From assembly GCA_036897095.1 (NCBI GenBank), contig JAYMSP010000078.1, forward strand, positions 26,597 through 90,596: 64,000 nucleotides of DNA. The letters run 5' to 3'. This document shows positions 9,578 to 22,400 of the stretch, piece by piece. The notes beneath the pieces are model-generated. The model did no database searches. It was not told where the DNA came from and saw nothing but the letters and a program-made list of their open reading frames with translations. The translations under genes and the position numbers were made by a program. The DNA is from Plantago elongata. Taxonomy: Eukaryota > Streptophyta > Magnoliopsida > Lamiales > Plantaginaceae. The first letter of the stretch is position 1. Every line of letters starts with the position of its first letter.

Positions 9578-11381
9578 TCAAGCAGATCTCCATTGCTTTG
9601 CCCTCTCAAACCCATTCTTCCCATAGTAATAGTCTTCCATAGCCTTGTTAATTTCAACTTGTGTATTCATCACAAATGGGCCACGCTGGACCACAGGCTC
9701 ATTAATGGGCTGTCCTCCTATCAATACAAACCTCAACGGGCCAGAGGACTTGTTCCAAACACTGAGGCCTTCTCCAGGGCCCAAAACCAATACATAATGG
9801 GCCGATGCCGGTTTAGAATTCGGGATGCCGAACAATCCCTCACCTTCAAGTATGTACACAAAGGCGTTCCAAGATTCTGGGATGCTCTGGTGATATTGTG
9901 TGCCTGGTTTTAGAGTGAAATCGAGGTACATTGTCGGGGTTCGTGTGCAAACTGGAGATTGTACGCCCATAGATTCGCCTGCGATAACTGTAACTTCAAC
10001 ACCGTCTTTTGTTGCAGTTGGGATGTCTGCTTTTAACAATTCTTGATACCTTGGCTCAATCCTGCATTTTCAAGTCAATCCTTTAGAACTTGTAAAATAG
10101 TTAAACCATTTGGAGCCGAACGTTGATGCATAATGTATCTAGTTTTGTTCATGAGTCATGACGGTTGAGCTTTGAACTCGTGATTAAGTATAAAGTATCG
10201 ATAAAAAAAAACTCACATTTTATCTTTGGAAGATAGATTGACCCACAATTGAAGACCCAAGTTAGGACCTTCCCCTGCAGGCATTTCCGAGTGAACAATG
10301 CCCCGTCCTGCAGTCATCCACTGCACATTTCCAAACAAGAACATGTGTTAGCTGCCACTGAAGTTCAAAAGGTATACTAGTATTTTATCCTTGAACTTGG
10401 TGACTTAACCCTTCGAATTAGCAACATAGCGAGCTAGTCAAGATACAGCTATATCGCGCACACAATATAAAATTCACTAAAGTAGACCGGGCTTATGAAC
10501 TTTTAGCAACTCAAGCACAAACCTGCACATCACCCGCATTTATCGTTCCCTTGTGCCCTGCAAAATCTTGATGAGTAATGCCTCCCTGCATTTAGAACAC
10601 ACATATCTCAGTCTAGTGTCCAAAATTGAGCACTAAGATTTAAAGTAAAGTTTTAAATGCAATGAAATTACCTTCAACATGTATGTCACAGTCTCAAATC
10701 CTGTTTGAGTTCAGATTAACAATGTGTGAGCAACATAAGTTTGACCAAACAAAATAACATGCACAATGTGTAAAAACTTAGTTCACCTCTGTGAGGATGA
10801 TCAGGGAATCCAGCAGGAGGTGAAACTGTAAAACCAAACAAAGTAAAGAAAAAAAAGTTAAAAATCATTGTACTTAGATGCATATACTGCTCAAGTGCCT
10901 AGAGAAATATATAAACCACGAAGTTCTAAGAATTACCCTCAGCTTCATCTAACAATAGGAAGGGATCCAAGGATCTCAATTCGTGACTGCAAGCATAAAA
11001 CGACAACGAATTAGCTAGGTACGTGATACTCATGTTATATCAATTTTATAAGTTACGAGACATTCAGACGTGTAAATTTTAACTGTGGAGTGTCACGTTA
11101 TTCATTTTCGTTCATGGGACTAGTTTAATATCACACAAGACTATACAAGTAACATAGCAAAACGATATCAAAAGTATTAGTCCGTAAATATGTAGTATGA
11201 AGTTAAAATCGTGAAAGTCAACAAAAAGTTGTATCAAAAACTTTATCGACGGTAAAATTTGGTACCTGCCAATGCTTCTTCTAACAACAGCACCATCACC
11301 TTCGTTCTGGGCTACTGCCAAGATCTTCTTGGTTACCAATCTAGGCTGGTCAAATCCTACACCTTGATCCATTACAGACAT
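9578..11381 (-). CDS. Pirin-like cupin protein, seven exons
   Basis: Exons (minus): 11266-11381, 10937-10986, 10787-10825, 10672-10700, 10523-10585, 10217-10320, 9578-10061; 294 residues, the usual length for plant pirins. All introns are GT-AG. The N-terminal cupin half keeps the metal-site pattern of the family: HPH at 65-67 (HPHRGFETVTY) and HSE at 109-111 ([14 protein letters not shown]). The C-terminal pirin half is in the last exon ([47 protein letters not shown]). Pirins are iron-binding nuclear or cytosolic proteins; in Arabidopsis a member binds the G-protein alpha subunit, and some pirins oxidise quercetin. Which role applies here is not visible. Confidence 0.93.
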
Positions 11382-12092
11382 GATTCTTTTCTTTCCTTGA
11401 GAAAAATGAACTTTCTGGCTTTTGTTTTCTTCTCTTGAAGCTTGAGCAGATGTTAAGTGTTGCTATAGTATTAGTGCTTTCAAGGGAGAGAAGTATTTAT
11501 AATCACTTTCAGACTCTTCTTCGAAGCACAAAAGGCTGCTTGAAAAAGGATAAGGACATGAAAGAAGATTAGAAATTTGCTGATGGATTGATGGCGTATT
11601 TGAATTCGTTTGCAATGACTATGAATATGTGGAAGAGTTGACCAAACAGTAGTAATTGGTCTACTCACTTATGTAATAGTGACGATATGATTGTTTGGTT
11701 TCATTGTATACTCTCATGATTATAAACTCGGTTGGTAATACGTTCTTCCTCTGATTAATACGTTGAAGATTTGAATTATTTTAATATTTAAAAAGTAAAA
11801 TAAAAATCTCCTTCAATTGAAGAATATAATTATAATAATTTATAAATGAAATTTTAAATAATACTAATTTGGGATAAAATGAATAGATTCAAATTACATG
11901 AAGTTGAGATTGACTGTTCGGCTCCGCTGTTGAAACGCGAAGGCTGCTGCTTTTCTTTGGCATTTATAACTTTGTTTTGTTTTAGTCTGTTTCTAGTTTG
12001 CTTTGTTTTCTTTTCGTAGACTCTGATGTTGCTTTTGTCATCCCTCAAATATATGAATATTATTGTTGGCACATGATAATACAAGTTCTTCC
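11382..12092. other. Pirin upstream region, no gene
   Basis: Contains the pirin leader and promoter. No other coding signal seen. Confidence 0.5.
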
Positions 12093-12822
12093 TGTTGTGA
12101 AAAAATGTATTGAATCGGAAAAGCGCACCTTGAACTTAAATTTCTACTTGCAGAGCTAGAAAAGCGAGGTTTAGACCTCTTTAAGACCAGTTTAACTTGA
12201 ACAAACCGGGTATCAAATCAACTCAAGTTTAGGAGTACAAGGAGAGTAAACGTAATAAGATATGGTGGGTGACTTACCTCCCAAGTATAATAAATGGAAC
12301 TATATATAGAGTTGGTCGGGAGAACATATTCCCCTAAATTCTGGACTACTGTTCGTGTCAACACGTGGTCCGGATTATAGGAATAGTCGTTCATCATGAA
12401 GCCAGGCTCGGACCTGTTGTAAGCTCTAGGTTGGGAAACACTTCTGGGCTTGTACGTCTTGACTTCCTTCATAATCCGTACCGAAGTCTCTAGGTCGGAT
12501 CCCTGAGCTTTCGGATATAACTCGGACCTTTAGACTTCTTTAACAATCCGTACCGAAGTCTCTAGGTCGGAACTCCGAACTTTCGGATATAACTCGGACT
12601 TGTAGACTTCTTTTACAATTCGTACCGAAGTCTCTAGGTCGGATCCCCGAACTTTTGGATACGAATTGGATTTCTTCTTATGCCAATCAGGATAGAGCAG
12701 CTTTGCCTAATTTGTCTCCTTCTGTTGGTAATTCGTCTTCTTGACCTTAGTACAATTCGCTTATTTCTAATTTAATTTATGTTAGTTCGTCCGAATTAGG
12801 AGAAACTGATTTAGTCATAACA
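12093..12822 (-). mobile_element. Probable solo LTR (730 bp)
   Basis: The ends form a short inverted repeat, TGTTGTGA at 12093 and TCATAACA at 12822, in the TG...CA form of retrotransposon LTRs. The flanking 5-mers are CTTCC (12088-12092) and ATTCC (12823-12827), a target duplication with one mismatch. Read on the minus strand it has a TATA box (CTATATATAG near 12305) and, upstream of it in the U3-like part, three tandem 72-bp repeats. No gag or pol sequence adjoins, so a solo LTR is the simplest reading. Confidence 0.6.
12461..12678. repeat. Three 72-bp tandem repeats in the LTR
   Basis: Units start near 12461, 12534 and 12606; each contains CCGTACCGAAGTCTCTAGG (one T variant) and a TTTCGGATATAACTCGGAC-like segment. 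They lie on the U3 side of the LTR TATA box, the usual place for enhancer-like repeats. Confidence 0.85.
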
Positions 12823-13096
12823 ATTCCATTTACGAAGAAGAAAACTGAAGAGAGTAAAGTGGGAACGAGATTGACGGAGGAAGCAGTTTGTTTCGTTCAA
12901 GTGGTAAGGCCGAGATTGAAACTGGTTTTAAAGTGGGCCTGGTCGTGGAGGCCCAGATCCAGTGAAAAAGCAGCCCAATAGCAACGTTTTTATCGGGTAT
13001 AAATTCCAATCTAGGATTTTTCACCTCCTACTTGTCCATTTCCACAGCAAATAGAAAGTAAACTTCATTTCAAACTCAACTCAAAAAACCGTGAAA

Positions 13097-14111
13097 ATGT
13101 CAGGCATCTTCCGAAACTCCAGGTCTCTCTACTCCGCCGTGAAACCCAATGTCGCCGCCCCTAAGAAAGTGACCGGAATCATGAAAGAAATGACTATTTC
13201 TCCAGTCCTCGCTAGCTTCGTTGGTGCACCTAAGAGCTCCCGTCCTGAAGCTGTGAAGAAGATCTGGGAACACATCAAGGCCAACAACCTTCAGGTTTAC
13301 TCTTTAAATCTCATTACCTTTTTCGCTACTCAAAATCTTTCTTTCTTTGTGCTCACTTAGTCAGTTAGTCTTACTCTGATTACTGCATTACATTGTGCTT
13401 TGTTTTCATGGATATTTTTTCCCTAATACTCAATTTTCCATTGTTGTTGGACTTGGGGTTTTAATACTAAGCTAGATAAACAAGTACTATATAATGAATG
13501 GACTGTGTAGAATATGATGTTAGAAAGGTTAAGTTTGATGTTGTGGTTATTGTGGAGTGAGTATATGGATTTCTGAGTTGCTGTCATTTATGTATTAATT
13601 TGTGAGCTAATGCAATAATGATTACTTTTCATCATGTTTGTGTTCCAGTAAGATTTGTCATCTAATCTATTATTACCTTGTCAAAATTTAACATGTATGT
13701 CACTTGTTTAGAAAACATAAATAAATTGTCAGCTACAAAGCCTTACTGTTAGTTAGTGATGGCTTACTCAATCGATAAAATATTAGAAATCGGAACTATT
13801 TTGTTGTTTTCATTCTCAATTGTACTGTTAGAATGTTTCTGTACAGTATGTAGCGTTGCTTTTGTTGTTGCTTGCTCTCCATAGATCATGACGTTACTAA
13901 TTTGTTTGTGTTATATCATATGTAGTAGCATTGCTATGCTGAGACAAGTTTTCTCTCTTATTATGTATGTATTTGATCTCAGAATCCGACCAACAAGAGG
14001 GAGATCAACTGTGATGCCAAGCTGAAGAGGCTATTTGGTGGAAAAGATAAGGTTGGGATGTTTGAGATGGCAAAGCTCATCTCTCCCCACTTCGTGAAGG
14101 CTGCTGCTTAA
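13097..14111 (+). CDS. SWIB/MDM2-domain protein, two exons
   Basis: Exons 13097-13294 and 13983-14111, joined in phase 0; 108 residues. The start is the ATG at 13097; an upstream in-frame GTG was ignored. The N-terminus (MSGIFRNSRSLYSAVKPNVAA) is basic and serine-rich like an organelle transit peptide. The rest is one SWIB domain: TISPVLASFVG, then SSRPEAVKKIWEHIKANNLQ, NPTNKREINCDAKLKRLFG and MFEMAKLISPHF. Stand-alone SWIB proteins of this size in plants are found in mitochondria, chloroplast nucleoids or the nucleus. The probable solo LTR ends about 275 bp upstream of the start codon and may overlap the promoter. Confidence 0.92.
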
Positions 14112-15614
14112 ACGCTGATGATGTCTATTCTCCTGTTACTCGTGTCGTGTAGTTAACTTTTGTAGTTGCACAACTATTCCTGAGACTTTTATTCAGATGA
14201 AGTGCTCAAGTATGTTCATATGGTATCATTTTGGTAATATTAACAGGTACCTGGCGGCTTATTTTCGGCTTTTATGTGATGTACTCATAAACTATTGCAC
14301 CTTGGAAGTGTGTTTGGAATTTGCATGAAGTATGGAATGAACTAGTTTACTTGTCATATGTTTGTTGTAAGAGCATCTTGTTGTTTTGTGCTCTAATCGA
14401 AAAACAAGAAGCTCATAACCAGCAACTTTCCAGCAGAAAGATATATAAAATTAAAACAATAAATGGTAGATCTATATTTTTTGATTTATTCATTCTGTAT
14501 TTAATGGTGGTATGAGAAAACTGTATATATAATCCGAAGCCATAAAACTACAGACCGTATAAACACGATATTGTGCGGATAGACATGATATTCATTAATA
14601 CATGAAAATTATAATTTTGAAAACACCCCTATTAATTTAGCAGAATTACTTGATTGGATGGCATAGAATTTTAATTGCATTGTTTCAATTCGAATAAATT
14701 TTTTTGTGTAATTTTTCTATACAAACACGCAATACAAATTGAAACAATTCAATTTGAATTCTACATCAAACAATTTAAAATTTCAATTTAATTAATTGAA
14801 ATATAATGAATTATATTTGATATTTTATCGAGATGAGTTGTGGTGATTCATTTTTCGTGTACATAAATCGATTGTGTCCGAGTTTGAGTTTTATCATAGT
14901 TTTTTAATTAAGACTCAAGCGTTCAATCTCAAATTTTAATTAACTTAATCATGTAATTTTCATAAGCGAAATTAATTATTTTTTATTATTATAAAATTAT
15001 TTATTACTTACTGTTGTTACATATAAGTCCCAACACTAAATTTTATATGTTTGCGAGTTAATTACACATACTTATTCTTTTACATGTGTACTTATTAAAT
15101 TCGAAAATAAAATTATATTGACCGAGATCGATTCTGCCTCAAGAATTGAGTGAAACCGCTTCCCTAATCCCAACCCTAATGTTATAAACTTACAGACCTT
15201 CAAACCTTCACCCTCCTTTCTTCTCCAACTTCACTGGTTCTCTTCCTTACCAGCCGTAAGTAGAGAGCTTCTGCAATCTCTCACTCTGATTCTCTACTTA
15301 CCTTCCAAATTCCATCAGGTTAACCTCATTCCACAATCGCCCAACCTTCAATTGCTTCAATTGCCATTTATTTGCATACAAACGTTTTCCACTCTGCGAA
15401 TTTGCCGCACCTCGCCGGCGGTGACGAATTTTCAGCCACAAAGGTCCCGAATTGACTGAAATTGGCTGGTAAACAAAGAAACTACAAACTATTTATCTTC
15501 CTGATTTTCTTATTTAGTAAAACCTTAAACCCCAGCTAAAACCCTGAGCTGCAAATTAAAAGGTCCACCTTTGGGTTTATTGTAAACTTATAAAGCTTCT
15601 GCTTGTCAGTTACG
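14112..15614. other. Spacer between the SWIB and Pol I genes
   Basis: Contains the 3' untranslated end of the SWIB gene, AT-rich sequence, and the divergent inverted pair around 14655-14780 (TAGAATTTTAATTGCATTGTTTCAATT against AATTGAAACAATTCAATTTGAATTCTA), possibly an old MITE. The Pol I subunit promoter and leader lie at about 15120-15614. Confidence 0.5.
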
Positions 15615-16437
15615 ATGGGTTCGAGAAGCAAGGCAATCATGAGAAAGTCGTGGCCGCCACACCTGGCGGAAGAGAAGGACTATGAGTCTATGCGGGAGCT
15701 TTTCAAGCACCATATCGAATCGTTCGACTACATGATCGATAAGGGAATTGATACAATGTTGTCCAACGTTAAGCCTGTTGAAATTGTTGATTCCGACAAC
15801 CATAGCAAGCTTAGAAATATCCTTTTGAAATGTTGATGATTTTTTGTTTGTTTGTTTGGACTTGATTGTTTTTGTGATATTGATTGTTAATTGCTTGCTT
15901 TGTCCTATTTTCTAGAAAGCTGCTAGAAGAGATAATTGTGGTCAGCTTGTTTTTCGGTTGGTATTGGTTTGTGCTCTGTGTTTTCTGTTGGAAGTGCTGG
16001 ATTAGGCTTTACTATAGTGTTCTTAGAATTCAAATGGAGAGAATGAAGTTGAGTGGGTTTTTTCTAGAATTAGGAAAATCTAGTGAAATGAGCTGACGCA
16101 TGTAATTGTTTGAAACTAGTATGAATTTGATCATGCGTACATATACATTGAAAACAATGTTAAGGGGTTTGGATTTTGTTCTTGGAATTTAGTTACTGCA
16201 TAATATTGTCACTTGAGTTAGTGGTGTGATCGTATAGCTGGAAGACATATCATTTTAGAAGCATATGGACTTCGTACCATTCATTCTAGCGTGGTTGAAT
16301 TCTCTTCAATCGCTGTGACGCTCTTGTTGAATACTTCAATTAGGAGCTCTTTTTTTTTTTTTCGTTGTCACTTTCCATGTTTCTTTCATCATCATTCCCC
16401 AAGTGGCTTCAGTTAGGCTCCCAGAACAAGCTGGATA

Positions 16438-16472
<35 letters not shown>

Positions 16473-19400
16473 TGGGTGGCTGGGATGTATGCAGTCTGTC
16501 CACTGCAGTTGCGGACCTATTATCGAAAAAGGCACTACCATGTCCCACTTCATAAAATAAATTAAACTTGATTTTGAGAGTCATTTTGTAGTCTGTTATA
16601 TCTCCAAACAAAAAGAATAAATGAATCTTTGGCCCCAGCAGAATGGAGAAGGCATGTTTTATAATTATTTTGAGAGGCATGTTTTATAAAGAATAAAAGA
16701 ATTGAGAGGCATGTTTTATAATTATTTTGTTTTATTTTATGCTTAAGTAGTTTTTCTAACTGAAAGTTGATCCTTAACCCATGTTATACTCTGGTGTGGA
16801 AGCTCCGAGGTGTATCCTCCTTCAAAGGAACGCTCTACAGGCACGTCAGATGTTTTGTATCCTTTTGAGGTACACTTTTGTACTCTAATAAATATCTGGG
16901 TAAATCACCTAACTACTAAGAAAGGATTATCACTTTCATCATTTTTGTGCATGTGCTGTTGGAGCAGTGTAGACAAGCTAAACTCTCATATGACGGGAAG
17001 TTCTATGTGGACCTTCATCTTCAGTATAATGAAGGAGTCATCCTGAAGCAAAAACTGAATTTTGGCAGGCTTCCTATCATGTTGAGGGTTAGTAACACAC
17101 AATTAGTTGCTGGCTTTTTAAATATGCTACATGTCCCATTGTCATCCAAGTAAAATAATCCTTCTTGATTGCAGTCCAAACTCTGTAACCTGAGCGCTTC
17201 AAATGATCCCAAAAAATTAGTTTCCCGCAAAGAAGAACCATCAGAAATGGGAGGGTAAGGCACCTCTCTCACTGCCTTACAGTTCATCCTACATATGGAT
17301 CGTTAAATAATATCTTCTTCTGCGTTTGATTTTTCTACAGATACTTCATCTTGAATGGGCTTGAGAGACTTTATAGGCTTATTATATTGCCGAAGCGAAA
17401 CTATGTAAGTAAAGGCTTCTTATTTATAATTACTGAATGCAGGCATATAAGAAAGCTGTCTAGGTTTAATCTAGCCATTAGTCTTGTTATTCTTAAGTGA
17501 ATTACTTCAAACAAAGTAAATTTTGATCTACCTAATGATTTACTTACTCGCTTGTCTTAATGTATAGCCAACAAGCATGGTGAGGAATTCATTTCGTGAA
17601 CGACGGGAAGGTTTTACTGATAAAGCTGTCGTCATAAGGTTCTTTTTCTTTCAAATCATTTTGATCTATAACCTTTTGTGGAATTTAATATTTAAAAAGC
17701 AACATTGTTGCATCAGACAATAGGCATTATATGAGAACTTTGTTTCTTCACATAGTTGATGTGGACGTGCCATTGGCTATGTATTTTCTTGTGTCAAGGT
17801 ACTGGGTCATTTGGACTATAATATAGAGTATCAGTTTTTGGTGGTTCATGATTTTTTTTCTGTGTTTCGCCCTTTTGTTGCGTGTAAATGTTAATGCAAA
17901 ACATCTCACTTGTCTGCTATTCATGCCATGTAGTAGTCCATTTTTTACACCTCACCTCTAATACTATCTCATTCTATTTTTGGACACCAGATGTGTGAGG
18001 GTTGACCAGTCAGCTGTGTCGATGAAACTGTATTACCTTAGCAATGGAAGTGCAAGGCTTGGGTTCTGGTGAGATATTATTCTAACAATGGACCTTAGCA
18101 TCTTTATCATATAATAGAGAACTCATTTCGTTTATTTTCCAGGATGAGTGGGAGGGAGTATCTGCTTCCCGTTGGAATCATATTAAAGGTGCCCTGATGG
18201 TTTAATGTCTCCTTTTTTTTTTTTTTTGTTGAAACGCAAACAGGTTTTATTAATGACCTTTTAAAACAATACAATTATAACAAGAGATGCTTAATCCATG
18301 GTCTTCCACAACTCCACCTATTACAATTAATTTTGAAACCAAGAATATCTAAACCTCATTCTAATCATGCATGTTGTACACCGACATCATGACAATGTAT
18401 TACCAAAATCACTCCTCATGTATTCACACAAATTGTCTCCTTTCAGTGCTTGTTTTAATTGAAATGTTTGTATGTTCTAATTTTGCTCCTGCAAAAGCGA
18501 ATCACAATGTTCTCTTCGTCCAAATAATAGTTGGAATGTCATCTGTTTGAGATAGTGATTATGTACTCTTTATTCTTTATCATAGGACACTGTTTGATTC
18601 CTGATTCTCTTTCCAGACCTTCCTTTAATTTCCATGGATGGACTTGGAATCCTGGAGACATAATTTTTTTTTTTATAGAAGTACCAAGTCTAGGAGTGAT
18701 TATAGATAACCATGAGAGCAAGGTAAATCAATTATGTAATTTACTGGTGGAGCAAACTGGAAGTGGTAGAAAAATCTCAGATTAATAGGGAGAGTTGTAT
18801 TCAGTAGATATATAATGCTACAAGACTTGCAACATTTAATTGGGGTTAAATATATGGTGGCATCTTCTCTTCTCACCAGCTTACCTTTTGCAGGCTCTAA
18901 TTGAGACAACTGATCATGAAATCTACTTGAGCTTGACATGTTGCTATAAAGAGAAGTATGACCGGGCCAAGGGTTCTGTTGGCACTCAGCTTATTGGTGA
19001 AAGAGCTAAAATAATTTTGGATGAACTTCACAATATGGCACTATTCACTCAAGCCCAGTGTCTGCAATATATTGGTATTGTCCCTCTATTAAATACAGTC
19101 TTGCATGTTTTAATCTGCATCAATCTAATTTGTTTCGTTTTCTAGGGGAACATTTCCAGCATCTTATCACAGGATTAGAAAAAGAAAGCTGCTCAGCTGT
19201 AAGTTTATGTAGTTTGTGGATTAATTTCTTTTGCATGAAATAAAAGAAATATCCTAGTGTACCTACGCTGCTTATGGCATGTACTTGAGATTCTCAATCG
19301 TTTTTTTTGCTTTTCATTTTCTTCTCAGGTAGCTAAATCTCTGTTAAGAGATTATATATTTGTACACCTGGATGGGAATGTTGACAAATTTAATCTGCTT

Positions 19401-22400
19401 GTGTAAGTGCCACTGATTTCTTTGTTTGTCTGTACATCAGATTCATATACAAGTTGATACTTCTCTGCCTATTTATTCGTGCTATGCTTTTATGTTCATC
19501 CGTTTTATTCTGTTAGTACTCATATATGTGCTGGTTTAGCTTCATGCTGCAGAAGCTATTTTCTCTAGTTGACCAGACTTCTGTACCAGACAATCCAGAT
19601 TCTTTACAAAACCAAGAAGTTCTGTTGCCTGGCCACCTGCTAACTATCTACTTAAAGGTACCTTGTTTAACACACTCAACGTTGTTCTGCTTGGATAGCT
19701 CAACTTTTGTCCCGTTGATATTCATTGATGCATGTATGGTCACAATTTAGATTCATTGGACTTGCATTGCACATTTAATTTGGAATAGACATAGAAACAT
19801 TCTCAGCTGAACCATTCCAATATAGCCTGCTGTATACGGTAACGATTCTGCTTTATTGTGTACCCAGGAAAAAATACAGGAGTGGCTTCTCAATGTGAAA
19901 CGGGCTCTTCAAGAGGCAGTTGATAAAGTTGATAATTCTAAGAAGTTTGAATTGGAGAGTGGTATGCCGTGTCTTCCTTAAGAGATAGTGCACTATTCCA
20001 TGCATTTGCAATGTTATGTAATCAGTTTTAGTTATAAAAGATATCGAGTCCTAATCTTTTTGCTTTTCTCATTCTATATGCGCTTGGAGATTCTCTATAA
20101 GTATTTCATATGGGTGTCTCTTACCATCAGAGTTCCTTGTTTTGGTCATTCGCAGTACAAGACATCATGAAGGTAATCGAGAAGAATTCACCTAAGCAAA
20201 TAGGCGCAGGTATTGACAACTTTCTGAAGACAGGAAGGTTGAATACAAAGTCCGGTTTAGACTTGCAGCAGGTATATCTGTCGTGTATACCTGCAGTTTT
20301 GGGAATGTCAATTCCCGCATGATGACATACTTTTTTAAGGCATAGTTATTCCAGCATTGATTATATTTTATTTTGCTTCACTGTCATGTTCCAGCACAGT
20401 TGAGACCACTTTGACTTTTGAAAGTGAATATGATATATAAAGGTTCAATGAAGAAGCCTTACCATGTATAATACATGTTGCATACCATATAGTAGGTTAT
20501 CCCAACATATTTGGAAGAGGTGGTTCTGCTTGAACTTCATAGATATCACCATTTAATTCATAAAAGACATGCACGGTATACCATAAACTTGCAAAGTGCT
20601 ATAATGGCCACTTTTACATTTTTTTTATGGCACTGGACTTGCGTGGAAATCATTCAATTGTTTACTTGAATTTGTGTTTTGAGACCATCATGAACTGTTC
20701 GTCTGTGATGTTGGGACTTGTATTCTGGAGACATCCTAGTAAGCCTAAGCTACATAATTTGATTATTTATGGTCGGCAACCTCCTGAGCTGCTCAGCAGT
20801 GAGTCTGGTGATGTTAGGACGTGGACTATAGAAAAAACAGAATTCGATTACTTATGGTTTATCGATCTGTCTAGGCTTTATTGATCATTTTCACTTGCAA
20901 TAGAACCAATTATGCAAATTGTTGCCTGCCTGGTTTTCCATTGTTTCTGGTGTGTTTGAGTTACTCATACTTGGTTGTGTGTATAATAAATGCATGGGGG
21001 GACATTCAATGAAATATATCACTGGGAAAATGTTACTTTTATGCTTTGTATACAATATCGCAAGAGTAATTTCACATGCTTATGCAAGCTCTGGAAGGGT
21101 ATGGTATATAGCTACTAATTTATTTTATTTTTTGTTTATGTTTTTAATACTCCTGCTCAGAGAGCTGGATTTACAGTCATGGCTGAGAGACTGAACTTTC
21201 TGCGTTTCATTTCACATTTTCATGCTGTCCATCGTGGTACTGCCTTTGCTGGTCTTCGTACAACAAGCGTACGAAAGTTGTTGCCTGAGTATGTTCTGTC
21301 CCCTACTATAAATAGAGTAGTTATTTCTTATTTGTATTCTTACCCCTTGTTATCTCTCATGTTACTCTCCCCATCTCATTTTTATATCTACTTTTTCGCA
21401 CAGGTCATGGGGTTTTCTTTGTCCTGTTCACACACCTGATGGGGAGCCATGTGGACTGTTGAACCACATGACTGTCTCTTGCCGTAAGATTGTAACCAAG
21501 TTTCATCATCTTTATATTTGTGCTATTAGTAGATAATTTGTTGTGGCATGTTGTGCTACAAAGAGGGGTAATTGTAGCTCAAGGGCACCAAAAAATAGGA
21601 AAAAGAAGCATATATTGATTTCATAACATTTCTTTACTCTTTTGGCAGGCATAACTTCAGATTACAACTCCAATGGGAAAATAAGGGATGTTCTTGAAAT
21701 TCGGAAATTGATTTTGCAAGTTTTGGTAAGTATTGGAATGACTCCATCACTGCCAAAGCTCGTACAAGCTGGTCCCCCTGAAGTTCTCTCTGTTATGTTA
21801 GACGGTCGTGTTGTTGGTAGTTTTTCATCTGATAACATACAGAAAGCTGTTTCTCACCTGCGGAGGTTAAAGGTGGCCGCGACATCCGTGGTGGGTACCT
21901 ATTCTTTCTTATCTCAACACAATTTGATGTATAGATGCGGTACTTACTCTCTGCAGCACAGATACCTGAGGATCTTGAGGTGGGCTACGTTCCTCTGAGC
22001 ATGGGTGGGGCTTATCCTGGTTTGTACTTGTTCACATCTGCATCCCGATTTGTTCGGCCTGTCCGGAATATCTCAATTCCAAAAGAAGATAGCAACAACA
22101 TTGAGCTCGTTGGGCCGTTTGAACAGGTATGTGTTATTCTGACTTCATGTCTTCCTAGGTTTACTTCATCAAACACGAAGATCTGGTGTGGCACTAACAA
22201 TCAACATTGTCTAGGTCTATATGGAGATAAGTTGTCCTGATGGTGGAAGTGGTGGAAGGAGAGATGGTTTTCCGGCTACTCATGAAGAAATTGATCCAAC
22301 TGCAATATTGAGTCTTGTTGGAAATCTAACACCATTTTCTGAACATAACCAGAGTCCTCGTAATATGTATCAGTGTCAGGTCATTTTGATGCTTAATTCT

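Noticed and set aside
9593-9913. 106-codon frame opposite the last pirin exon
   Set aside because: Antisense shadow of a well-supported exon.
12218-12472. 84-codon minus-strand frame in the LTR
   Set aside because: Falls in the LTR and its repeats; no protein similarity recognised.
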